A DNA stretch of 63,850 nucleotides. Origin: Actinomycetota bacterium. GTDB lineage: Bacteria > Actinomycetota > Geothermincolia > Geothermincolales > RBG-13-55-18. The notes below the pieces were generated by a model. That model searched no databases. It saw only the letters and a program-made list of their open reading frames with translations, and was not told the DNA's origin. Both the position numbers and the translations under genes were made by a program. The stretch is taken from NCBI GenBank assembly GCA_003598015.1, contig QZKE01000074.1:1-63850 (forward strand), read 5' to 3'. Shown piece by piece: positions 34,859 to 41,952 of the stretch. Within the stretch, counting starts at the first letter, position 1; every line of letters begins with the position of its first letter.

Positions 34859-35794
34859 TCAGTGCGCGACGGCCCTGCCCAGGGACTGGCCGTACTTGGC
34901 CTTCACCTCTATGCCCGCGGCGCTCATCTCGAGCAGGTCCTCGTCGAATGCGATCTTTCCCTGCGCGAACAACACGATTATGCTCGAGCCCCCGAAGGAG
35001 AAGAAGCCCTTCTCGTCCCCCTTCTTGTAGGGCTTGTGTGGCTGGAAGGTCTGGTTGATGGAGCCCACGGTGGTCGCGCCTATCTCGATGAAGAGAACCT
35101 CCCCGAAGACATCCGAATCCAGGGTGGTGATGGCGCGTTTGTCCTCGAGATAACGGAGGAGGTTCTCGTACATGGTATAGGGGTTCACGGGATAGAGATA
35201 CCCGTTGATCAACCTGGGGTTGCCCGGAACGCAGTCAAAGGGAAAGTGGAAGCGGTGGTAATCGGTGGGGTCCAGCCTGATGACCACCATCGCTCCGTCG
35301 CGGTATCTCTTCGCGACGTCCGCGTCGCCGACCAGCTCATCCAGGTAATACTCGCTGTTCTTGATAATGATGGGCTTGTCGTCGGAGAAGCTCTGATAAA
35401 CCGTGTACTTGGCGTCGCACGGCGTGACGGCGACGTCCTCGCCACCGGCTATGGGCCTCGCCTCCCGCTTGAGCTCTCTGGTGAAGAAGTCGTTGAAGCA
35501 TTTGAAATCCTCTATATCGGCGGTGAATTCACTGGCATCGATATCATATTCCGCGATCATCTTCCCGATTCTTCTACGGCTGAACCCGGTCCTCTGCATC
35601 CACCCGTAGATGCGGGCGAACAGCTCCCTCTTGATGATGGAGATGATCCCCCTGTAAAGGATGGAATCCTCGCTGAGCATCAGCAGGGACCTGCCGCCGA
35701 AGACGTTCTCCACCTCCTCCTGCTTCCCGTCCCTCACGAAAATCCTTACCTGCTTCTTCTCCTGTTTCTTCTGCATGTGCGCTGCAACCTCCAT
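34859..35794 (-). CDS. psd: Phosphatidylserine decarboxylase
   Basis: 311 residues of the Clostridium-type Psd group. The enzyme makes phosphatidylethanolamine from phosphatidylserine with a pyruvoyl cofactor produced by self-cleavage. The cleavage motif is F-G-G-S-S near residue 266 (Gly-Ser). The Asp in T-P-C-D-A-K and the His in Y-H-R-F-H-F-P complete the processing triad. The N-terminal F-F-T-R-E-L-K-R-E-A-R-P stretch is typical. The start is either the ATG at 35794 or one at 35776, which has GGAGG upstream. No phosphatidylserine synthase is adjacent; instead the next gene is an ATP-grasp enzyme, so a non-lipid amino-acid substrate cannot be excluded. Confidence 0.92.
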   Translation of the reverse strand: MEVAAHMQKKQEKKQVRIFVRDGKQEEVENVFGGRSLLMLSEDSILYRGIISIIKRELFARIYGWMQRTGFSRRRIGKMIAEYDIDASEFTADIEDFKCFNDFFTRELKREARPIAGGEDVAVTPCDAKYTVYQSFSDDKPIIIKNSEYYLDELVGDADVAKRYRDGAMVVIRLDPTDYHRFHFPFDCVPGNPRLINGYLYPVNPYTMYENLLRYLEDKRAITTLDSDVFGEVLFIEIGATTVGSINQTFQPHKPYKKGDEKGFFSFGGSSIIVLFAQGKIAFDEDLLEMSAAGIEVKAKYGQSLGRAVAH

Positions 35795-35855
35795 CTTTCG
35801 CCGTCATGCCCGGAGCGCCCGGGACCCGCAGGCCCGCTTGCTCCCTTTTCCTTTA

Positions 35856-36069
35856 GGTTCTTCTCCGGGAAGTGTGGGTAGAGTATAGTGAGAAACATCG
35901 CCAGGCATAGGGGTCGGCCCTGGACTTATGCCTGAGCCATATGTCCAGCATATATGAATGGGGAGTTGAGTGACGCCACACTTCTTTCCTCCTGTTCCTC
36001 CTGGCTGTTTCAGGCATAAGTCCAGGGCCGACCCCTATGCCTGGCGCCCATCTTTCTCGGAGAAGAACC
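35856..36069. repeat. Palindromic repeat element, copy C (reverse orientation), inside an outer inverted repeat
   Basis: The inner arms are 35902-35935 (CAGGCATAGGGGTCGGCCCT and onward) and 36010-36043. The core between them is inverted relative to the other copies. An outer pair, GGTTCTTCTCC (35856-35866) and GGAGAAGAACC (36059-36069), encloses it. The same outer sequence flanks copy E. It occupies the gap between psd and the cation-efflux genes. Confidence 0.85.
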
Positions 36070-36097
36070 TTCTTTTATAACGGCCCGAAGGGGGTAC

Positions 36098-37291
36098 TCA
36101 CTTGAGGGCGGTCAGGGCTCGCTCCGCGGAGGGGAGGTCAACGATGCCGGGCAGCTCGCTTATCTTCACGCCATTCTCCTCCAGCACGCAAGCCGCGGCG
36201 CTGCCGCGCAGGGATTCCCGCGTGGCCAGGAAGTCCACGCCCTGCAGGGCCAGGAAGACCACGGTCTTCACCGCCCCGGCCCCCGGGTCCCCGGCGTAGG
36301 GGTTGACGGCCTCCTCGCGTGATAGTACCCTGTCGCCCTCAGCGTCCAGCTCCAGAAAGGCGAAGGACGCGGCTTCATCGAAGCGGCCGGGCACTGTGAG
36401 GCCGTCACCCAGCAGAGGAACCGCCCAGAGCGACCTCCCCTCTCCCTCCTTGACCAGCTCCACCCGCACGCGGTCAACTTTCTCTATCGCGTCTTCCACG
36501 GCCGACTTGATGCATCGCGAGAGTTCACCGGCCTCGCGCATATCGAAGGTCGAGGGCACGACGGATATGGTGATGAAGCGGTAGCTTCCCGAGTTGCGGC
36601 CCAGGACCTCGCGTACCTCCCTGACTCCCGGCGTCGCCAGCGCCGCCGACCTCGCCAGTTCCAGTATGTCCTTGTCCATCGAGACGTCCAGCAGCACCCT
36701 CAGCCCTTCCAGCCCGACCTGTACCCCGGTCCAGGCCAGGTAGAGCGCCACCACCAGTCCGGCTATGGCATCCATGTCCGGCACCCCGGCCGCCGCCAGG
36801 GCGACTCCAACCATCACCGCTATCCCCGATATCACGTCACCCCAGGAGCGTTCCGCGTCCGCCACCAGGCTGGGGGAGTTCTCCTCCATCCCCACCTTGC
36901 GCTTGTACCTCGCCACCCACAGGACCAGCGCCGTCGAAGCCGCCATGACCGCGATGACGAGCCAGGCCATCTCCAGCTTCTCGCCGCTCCGCACGATCTT
37001 GTCGATTGATTCGCGGACCAGTTCGTAAGCGGTGAAGAGTATCATGATACCGATGGCCACCGCGATGAGGTTCTCCAGCTTGTACAGGCCGGCCGGGAAG
37101 TTGCGCGTATGGCGCTCGGAGAGGCGCAACCCGGCGAAGACCGCCGCGGAGGCGAAGATATCCACGCTGGAGTCGATGCCCATGGCGATGATGGCCACGC
37201 TGCCCGATACGGCCCCGACGGAGAGCATCGCCGCGGCCATGGCGGCCGAGGCCAGGCTGGAGACGATGGCGGCTTTCTCCGTCCTGCGCAT
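36098..37291 (-). CDS. Cation diffusion facilitator with NifX-like C-terminal domain (paralog 1)
   Basis: 397 residues. Six membrane helices of the CDF family, which exchange divalent metals for protons. Helix 2 keeps D40-x-x-x-D44 of the transport site. In helix 5 the usual His is Arg148 while Asp152 is kept (A-D-A-E-R-S-W-G-D). A cytoplasmic CDF domain follows. The last 110 residues then look like the dinitrogenase FeMo-cofactor (NifX/NifB) fold: V-P-L-L-G-D-G-L-T-V-P-G-R-F-D-E-A. This fusion is known in some CDF proteins and may bind a metal cluster or regulate transport. The gene starts one base after the stop of its paralog, so the two are co-translated. Confidence 0.88.
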   Translation of the reverse strand: MRRTEKAAIVSSLASAAMAAAMLSVGAVSGSVAIIAMGIDSSVDIFASAAVFAGLRLSERHTRNFPAGLYKLENLIAVAIGIMILFTAYELVRESIDKIVRSGEKLEMAWLVIAVMAASTALVLWVARYKRKVGMEENSPSLVADAERSWGDVISGIAVMVGVALAAAGVPDMDAIAGLVVALYLAWTGVQVGLEGLRVLLDVSMDKDILELARSAALATPGVREVREVLGRNSGSYRFITISVVPSTFDMREAGELSRCIKSAVEDAIEKVDRVRVELVKEGEGRSLWAVPLLGDGLTVPGRFDEAASFAFLELDAEGDRVLSREEAVNPYAGDPGAGAVKTVVFLALQGVDFLATRESLRGSAAACVLEENGVKISELPGIVDLPSAERALTALK

Positions 37292-37292
37292 G

Positions 37293-38615
37293 CTACTCCC
37301 CCTCCACCTCTTCCACCGCCCCTTTTTCGGCGCACGAAGGCTTGCCTTTCAGGTAGTCGAGCAGCGCGTCCTCCGCCTCCGCGCGGCCCGTAACCCCGGG
37401 CAAGCGGAGCGCTTCCACTCCGTAGGCCTCGAGGACGTCGGCCGCCTCGCGTAAGTTCTCGCCGTCCCCGTCCCCTGCACCCCCGGAAAACGGCGCCGGT
37501 TCGCCGTCCTGCGGGGGCGCCTCCACCGCGGGGGCGCCCGCGGCCATGATCACGTCGACCCCCCGTCTGCCCAGCATCACGGCCAGCCGCACCTCCCGCC
37601 CCGGCTCATCCTCCGCGTAGGGGACATCCAGGTCCTGGCGGGAGACGACCCTTTCCCCGCCGGCGTCCACCACCACGACGGCAATCCGCTCCGCCCGCCA
37701 GGGACTGGGGGAGAGCGCTTCTCCGACGGCGGCCAGGGGCAGCGCGCATATCCACCGGCGCGAGGCCTCGGGAGAGAACTCCACCGTCACCTGGTCCACG
37801 TTCTCTATCTCCTCCCTTATCCTCTCCTCCAGCTCCTGCGAGATGGTCCTCGCCTCGCGCAGGTCGTAGGTCTCCAGCGACAGGGTGAGGTCGATGAAGC
37901 GGTAGCTGCCGGAGTTCCTGCCCTCCACCGCGAAGACCTCGCTCACCCGTCCGTCGCTTGCGGCGATAGCCTTCACCTTGTCCAGGATGCCCTTCTCCAC
38001 CGAGGCGTCGAGGAGCACCTTGAGCCCGTCTACGGTTATGGTCAACCCGAACCAGGCCAGGAGCAGACCCACCAGCAGGGCGACGACGGCGCCCGTGTCG
38101 GGCAAGCCGGCCCCCTCCAGCCCGAGTCCCAGCGCCAGGAGCATGCAGGCGCACATGCCAGCCAGCGAATTGCGGGCCTCGGACTTGAGTGAGGGCGAGT
38201 TGTGCGCCTTCCCGACCCTCCACTTCTGCCAGGCCAGCACCCCGGCCACCACTCCGCATACCAGCAGCACCAGCAGGGGGATCCACATGTGCGCCAGGTC
38301 TTCGCTCTCCGGCCCTATCAGGCTCAAGGCCTCCTTCGCCGTCTCGTACGCGCCCAGCAGGACGAGCAATCCCACGACGACACTCACCAGGTTCTCCAGC
38401 TTGTAGAGGCCGAGGGGGAAGGCGGCGCTGCGGCGCCGTGATACCCTGAGACCGAGAAAGACCATGAAGCAGGTGATCGCCCTTGCGGCGATATGAATGC
38501 CCCCGGTTGTCAGGGTTACGCTCCTGGCCAGCCACAGGGAGGAGGCGAGCATCGCCAAGGACAGCAGCGCATATACCGCGGCGGCGATGATGACGGTCCT
38601 CTCGGTCCTCTGCAT
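37293..38615 (-). CDS. Degenerate CDF-like protein with NifX-like domain (paralog 2)
   Basis: 440 residues, homologous along its length to the downstream gene. The four transport-site positions are changed: helix 2 has H41 and R45 where the paralog has Asp and Asp, and helix 5 has N149 and G153. It probably cannot transport metal alone in the usual way. A NifX-like domain (V-A...L-P-L-A-A-V-G-E-A-L-S-P-S-P-W) and an acidic C-terminal extension follow. A pairing of an active and a site-dead CDF recalls the ZnT5/ZnT6 heterodimer of animals, which supports a heterodimer here. GGGAGA lies before the ATG and this is the first gene of the pair. Confidence 0.82.
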   Translation of the reverse strand: MQRTERTVIIAAAVYALLSLAMLASSLWLARSVTLTTGGIHIAARAITCFMVFLGLRVSRRRSAAFPLGLYKLENLVSVVVGLLVLLGAYETAKEALSLIGPESEDLAHMWIPLLVLLVCGVVAGVLAWQKWRVGKAHNSPSLKSEARNSLAGMCACMLLALGLGLEGAGLPDTGAVVALLVGLLLAWFGLTITVDGLKVLLDASVEKGILDKVKAIAASDGRVSEVFAVEGRNSGSYRFIDLTLSLETYDLREARTISQELEERIREEIENVDQVTVEFSPEASRRWICALPLAAVGEALSPSPWRAERIAVVVVDAGGERVVSRQDLDVPYAEDEPGREVRLAVMLGRRGVDVIMAAGAPAVEAPPQDGEPAPFSGGAGDGDGENLREAADVLEAYGVEALRLPGVTGRAEAEDALLDYLKGKPSCAEKGAVEEVEGE

Positions 38616-38965
38616 GTGGTCTCTCCCGGCTTGCCGCGCTCTGTGAAATCAAGCTTTCAGGGATTAACTCGGCTTTAATCCACTCCGGGTTGAAGGGCGA
38701 ACCCGGGCCGGCCGTGCAGGCGACAACTCCCCCGGTCGGAAGACCACCAGGAAGCGCTCAACGCGCCGCTTGAGGACGCGGCGGATACCTACCCGGCCCG
38801 GGGCTCATGGCGGTGCCGGAGGGTTTGCGCACATCTGCCGTTTCGCGGCCATCCACACCGTATTATCCCCGGACGGGTTCGCGGGGTCGTTTTGCTTCGA
38901 GGCGCCGGAAGCCCGCCGGGGATGTGTTAAGATATCTGCGTCCGGCTTCACGGGGAGGAGGGTGC
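38616..38965. other. Intergenic region between divergent genes
   Basis: 350 bases. A hairpin CCGGGTT-8-AACCCGG is at 38685-38706. The frame of the next gene is open through much of it, but the good Shine-Dalgarno (GGGGAGGAGG) places that start at 38966. No B12 riboswitch consensus is visible, although the genes to the right are corrinoid-related. Confidence 0.4.
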
Positions 38966-40075
38966 ATGGCATACCATATTCCCATGCCTATCGATGTCTT
39001 CGCGGCCTTCGGCAGGAGCGACGGTCTGCGGCTGCTGCACCGGCCGCTGGGGCTGGTCATGCCGCACCTCATGGGCGTCATGAACCGCAGGATGATCTGC
39101 AGGGTGATACGGCTGGCGGGGAGGAGGATCGCCGCCCCCTCCTGCGGCTCGCCCGCCACGCAGCTCACCGGCACCAGCGTCAGGAGCAACCTCTGCGACG
39201 GCAGGGTCATGTTCGAGACCATCGCGAAGGCCGTGACCACCTGGAAGATGGACGGCGACTTCACCTTCTCCGACCTGACGGTTGAGCCGGAAGCCTGCGG
39301 GTGCGCCATCGAGATGCCGGAGAACTCCCTTCCCTACGTGCTCACCCACCCGGTGGGCCACGCGGAGGACCTGCGCGCGCTGCGGGTCCCCGATCCCCAT
39401 GCGGACGGCAGGATGCCGGTCTTCGTGGAGTGCGTGCGCCTGCTCTCCAGGAGGTTCTCCCTCCTGACCATCGCCGGGGGCTCTGGCCCCTTCACCCTCG
39501 CGGGGGAGCTGATGGGCACGGAGAGAGCCGCCGTGGCGACCATCGACGATCCCGGCTTTCTCGCGGAAGTGCTGGAGTTCTGTCTGGAGGTCAACCTCCG
39601 CTACCTGAAGGCCCTGGGCGAGGCCGGCGCCGAGGTCATCCTGCTGGGAGAACCGACCGCGGCCATTCTCTCCCCGCCCTCCTTCCGGCGCTTCTCCGGT
39701 GCGTATATAAAGAGGCTGGTGGAGGAGGTGAAGCAGCCGCTCATCCTGCACATGTGTGGAAACGTCTCCCATCTCATCGAGGAGATGTGCGCAACCGGCG
39801 CCCTGGGGATAAGCCTGGACGGACCCACCGACCTGCGGGACGCGGCGGGGCGGGTGGCGCCGCACACGCTGGTGGTCGGCAACCTGGACCCGGTGGAGGT
39901 GTTCCTGGGCATGGATGCGGAGGGGGTGCGCACGAGGACGCGCGAGATGCTCGCGAGTATGCGCGGCTTCCCGTACTACGTGGCGGCCTCGGGGTGCGAT
40001 CTCTCCCCCATCACCCCCACGCGGAACATCGAGGCCTTCCTGGAGACGGTCAAATCATATAGATATCAGGCATAG
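38966..40075 (+). CDS. URO-D-family (MtaA/CmuA-like) corrinoid methyltransferase
   Basis: 369 residues. Uroporphyrinogen-decarboxylase fold of the methyltransferase branch, which moves methyl groups between a corrinoid protein and a thiol or folate acceptor. The Zn-site region reads L-H-M-C-G-N (H-x-C) with a late Cys in A-S-G-C-D-L-S. G-P-F-T-L-A-G-E-L-M and L-G-E-P-T-A are usual family strands. Heme-pathway URO-D is unlikely because the H-x-C...C pattern is the methyltransferase one. The last codons, Q-A-stop, lie inside repeat D. The corrinoid protein and a second URO-D gene follow, so the three form a likely operon. Confidence 0.88.
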   Translation: MAYHIPMPIDVFAAFGRSDGLRLLHRPLGLVMPHLMGVMNRRMICRVIRLAGRRIAAPSCGSPATQLTGTSVRSNLCDGRVMFETIAKAVTTWKMDGDFTFSDLTVEPEACGCAIEMPENSLPYVLTHPVGHAEDLRALRVPDPHADGRMPVFVECVRLLSRRFSLLTIAGGSGPFTLAGELMGTERAAVATIDDPGFLAEVLEFCLEVNLRYLKALGEAGAEVILLGEPTAAILSPPSFRRFSGAYIKRLVEEVKQPLILHMCGNVSHLIEEMCATGALGISLDGPTDLRDAAGRVAPHTLVVGNLDPVEVFLGMDAEGVRTRTREMLASMRGFPYYVAASGCDLSPITPTRNIEAFLETVKSYRYQA

Positions 40076-40272
40076 GGGTCGGCCCTGGACTTATGCCTGA
40101 GAAAGCCAAGAGGGGCAGGTGAAAAGTCAGGCATAGGGGTCGGCCCTGGACTTATGCCTGAGAAAGCCAAGAGGGGCAGGTGAATAGGGGACAAGATATT
40201 ACCTATAATCCCCGTACATGGATGCTGGGCATACGGCTCAGGCATAAGTCCAGGGCCGACCCCTATGCCTGA
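40067..40272. repeat. Palindromic repeat element, copy D, with duplicated left arm, inside an operon
   Basis: Two left arms (40067-40100 and 40128-40161, period 61 bases) and one right arm (40238-40272). It begins within the last codons of the upstream gene and supplies its TAG stop (40073-40075). It ends ten bases before the corrinoid protein start. A transcript of this operon would contain the long hairpin. Confidence 0.9.
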
Positions 40273-40282
40273 AGGGAGGAGC

Positions 40283-40906
40283 ATGGACGTCAAGGAAGAG
40301 CTGGGCGGGGCGATAATCGCGGGGAAGATGTCCGAGACGGCCGGCATCACGCGTGCCGCCCTGGACGGCGGAGTGGAGCCGGCGGCCCTTATGAACGAGG
40401 TGCTGATCCCGGCCATGCAGACGGTGGGAGACAAGTTCGAGCGCCAGGAGTACTTCGTGCCCGAGGTACTCGTGTCCGCCCGCGCCATGCAGGCGAGCCT
40501 GGCCGTGCTGCGCCCCCTGCTCGCCGCCCACGGGGTGGAGGCCGTGGCCCGCATCGCCATCGGCACGGTGAAGGGTGATATCCACGAGATAGGCAAGAAC
40601 ATCGTGTGCATGGTGCTTGAGGGGGCCGGCTTCGCCGTGACCGACCTGGGGGTGGACGTTCTCCCGCAAACCTTCGTGGAGGCCGCCGGCGGGGTGGATT
40701 TCATCGGCATGTCGAGCCTCATGACCACCTCCCGGGACGTCATGGGAGACACCATCCGCGCCCTGGCGGAGGCGGGCCTGCGCGACAAGGTCAAGGTGGT
40801 GGTGGGCGGCGCGGCGGTGACCCTTGACTACGCCTCCATCATAGGCGCCGACGCGTACGCCAGGGACGCCAACGAGGCCGTGCGCATCATCACGGCGATG
40901 GCGTGA
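40283..40906 (+). CDS. Methyltransferase corrinoid (B12-binding) protein
   Basis: 207 residues from the ATG at 40283 (GGGAGG upstream; an ATG at 40265 lies inside the repeat and is less likely). A helical cap domain (about residues 1-85) precedes the Rossmann-like cobalamin domain. The base-off/His-on motif is G-D-I-H-E-I-G (D-x-H101-x-x-G), with later S-S-L-M-T-T and G-G-A-A-V-T motifs contacting the nucleotide tail. Such MtbC/MtaC-type proteins carry a methyl group on cobalt between two methyltransferases. The flanking URO-D-type genes are the expected acceptor-side partners. The donor-side methyltransferase is not in the window. Confidence 0.93.
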   Translation: MDVKEELGGAIIAGKMSETAGITRAALDGGVEPAALMNEVLIPAMQTVGDKFERQEYFVPEVLVSARAMQASLAVLRPLLAAHGVEAVARIAIGTVKGDIHEIGKNIVCMVLEGAGFAVTDLGVDVLPQTFVEAAGGVDFIGMSSLMTTSRDVMGDTIRALAEAGLRDKVKVVVGGAAVTLDYASIIGADAYARDANEAVRIITAMA

Positions 40907-40919
40907 GGGGCGCTTCGCC

Positions 40920-41897
40920 GTGAGCCTGTGCGCGTACGTGACCGGCAGGGAGAGGAGGCTCGCCGTTCCCCTCATGGGATCGGTGGGGGCGAGGATGGCC
41001 GGCCAGGAGCTCGCGGCATGCCTGCGGGATCCCCGGACGCACCTCGCGGCGTTGACGGCCGTGGCGGAGGCCTTCTCCCCCGACGTCCTCTTCCCCATCA
41101 TGGACCTCACCCTCGAGGCGGAAGCGCTGGGGCTGCCGGTCGCGTTCACCGCGGACGCCGCGCCCAGCGTCGCGGAGCATCCCGTATCCACGCTGCATGA
41201 CCTCTCGGGCCTGGCGCCGCCCGACCCCTTGTACGCGGGTCGGCTGCCCCTCATGCTCGAGGTGGCCGCGGGGATGCGGGGGATCGCTCCCGCCCTTACC
41301 GGCGCCTATGTCATCGGCCCCCTCACCCTGGCCGCCGAGCTTGCGGGTGCGGAGGAGTTCGCGATAAAGATCATCACCGAGCCTGACTTCGTCTACGAGA
41401 TGCTCGCCTTCAGCCTCGCGGCGATAGAGGGATACGCGGGGATGCTGGCGGCCAGGGCCGACGTAGTGGTGATACTCGAACCCACCGCGGTCATGCTCTC
41501 GCCCGATCACTTCTCCCGCTTCGCGAACCCGGCGCTGAACGACCTCGCCGGCACTGTCCGGGGCGCCGGGGCCTATCCCGTGCTGCACGTCTGCGGTGAC
41601 ACCACTCCCCTGCTGGCGCGGATGGCGGACTCGGGCGCGGACGGCCTCAGCCTCGATTCCCAGGTGGACTTAGGGGAGGCGGCCGCGCGGACGGGGCCGG
41701 ACCTGGTGCTGATGGGAAACATCGACCCCGTGGGGGTGATGCTCGAGATGGACGCCGGCGGGGTGAGGGAAACCTGCGATCGCCTGCTCGGGGAGATGGA
41801 AACGATACCCAATTTCGTGCTCGCCTCGGGATGCGACCTGCCCGCCGACACCCCCCGCGAGAACATCGCGGCTTTCATGGAGTCGGCCGGGGTGTGA
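40920..41897 (+). CDS. URO-D-family (MtaA-like) methyltransferase, second copy
   Basis: 325 residues from a GTG 13 bases after the corrinoid gene. TIM-barrel URO-D fold with G-A-Y-V-I-G-P-L-T-L, V-I-L-E-P-T-A, the Zn pair in L-H-V-C-G-D and the third ligand Cys in A-S-G-C-D-L-P. The C-terminus N-I-A-A-F-M-E-S parallels N-I-E-A-F-L-E-T of the 38966 gene. It is predicted to demethylate the methyl-corrinoid protein and pass the methyl group to a thiol or tetrahydrofolate-type acceptor. Having two such genes round one corrinoid protein may mean two donors or a donor and an acceptor. Confidence 0.88.
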   Translation: MSLCAYVTGRERRLAVPLMGSVGARMAGQELAACLRDPRTHLAALTAVAEAFSPDVLFPIMDLTLEAEALGLPVAFTADAAPSVAEHPVSTLHDLSGLAPPDPLYAGRLPLMLEVAAGMRGIAPALTGAYVIGPLTLAAELAGAEEFAIKIITEPDFVYEMLAFSLAAIEGYAGMLAARADVVVILEPTAVMLSPDHFSRFANPALNDLAGTVRGAGAYPVLHVCGDTTPLLARMADSGADGLSLDSQVDLGEAAARTGPDLVLMGNIDPVGVMLEMDAGGVRETCDRLLGEMETIPNFVLASGCDLPADTPRENIAAFMESAGV

Positions 41898-41952
41898 AGG
41901 TCGCCGGAAGAATGCCGGCGCGGGTGGTTTTTAGGAAAGCAGGCAGGAAAAC

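Noticed and set aside
33395-35881. A very long plus-strand open frame (about 830 codons) opposite the ATP-grasp and psd genes
   Set aside because: It is antisense to two well-supported enzymes and is kept open by GC-rich third positions. The protein is low-complexity with no family. The same applies to long antisense frames at 11706-13574, 16407-17897, 26199-28256, 28260-30095 and 44347-45897, and to the minus-strand frame at 32502-34022.
38616-38965. A cobalamin riboswitch upstream of the corrinoid methyltransferase genes
   Set aside because: I looked for the B12-box consensus and found none. Only a short CCGGGTT/AACCCGG hairpin is present.
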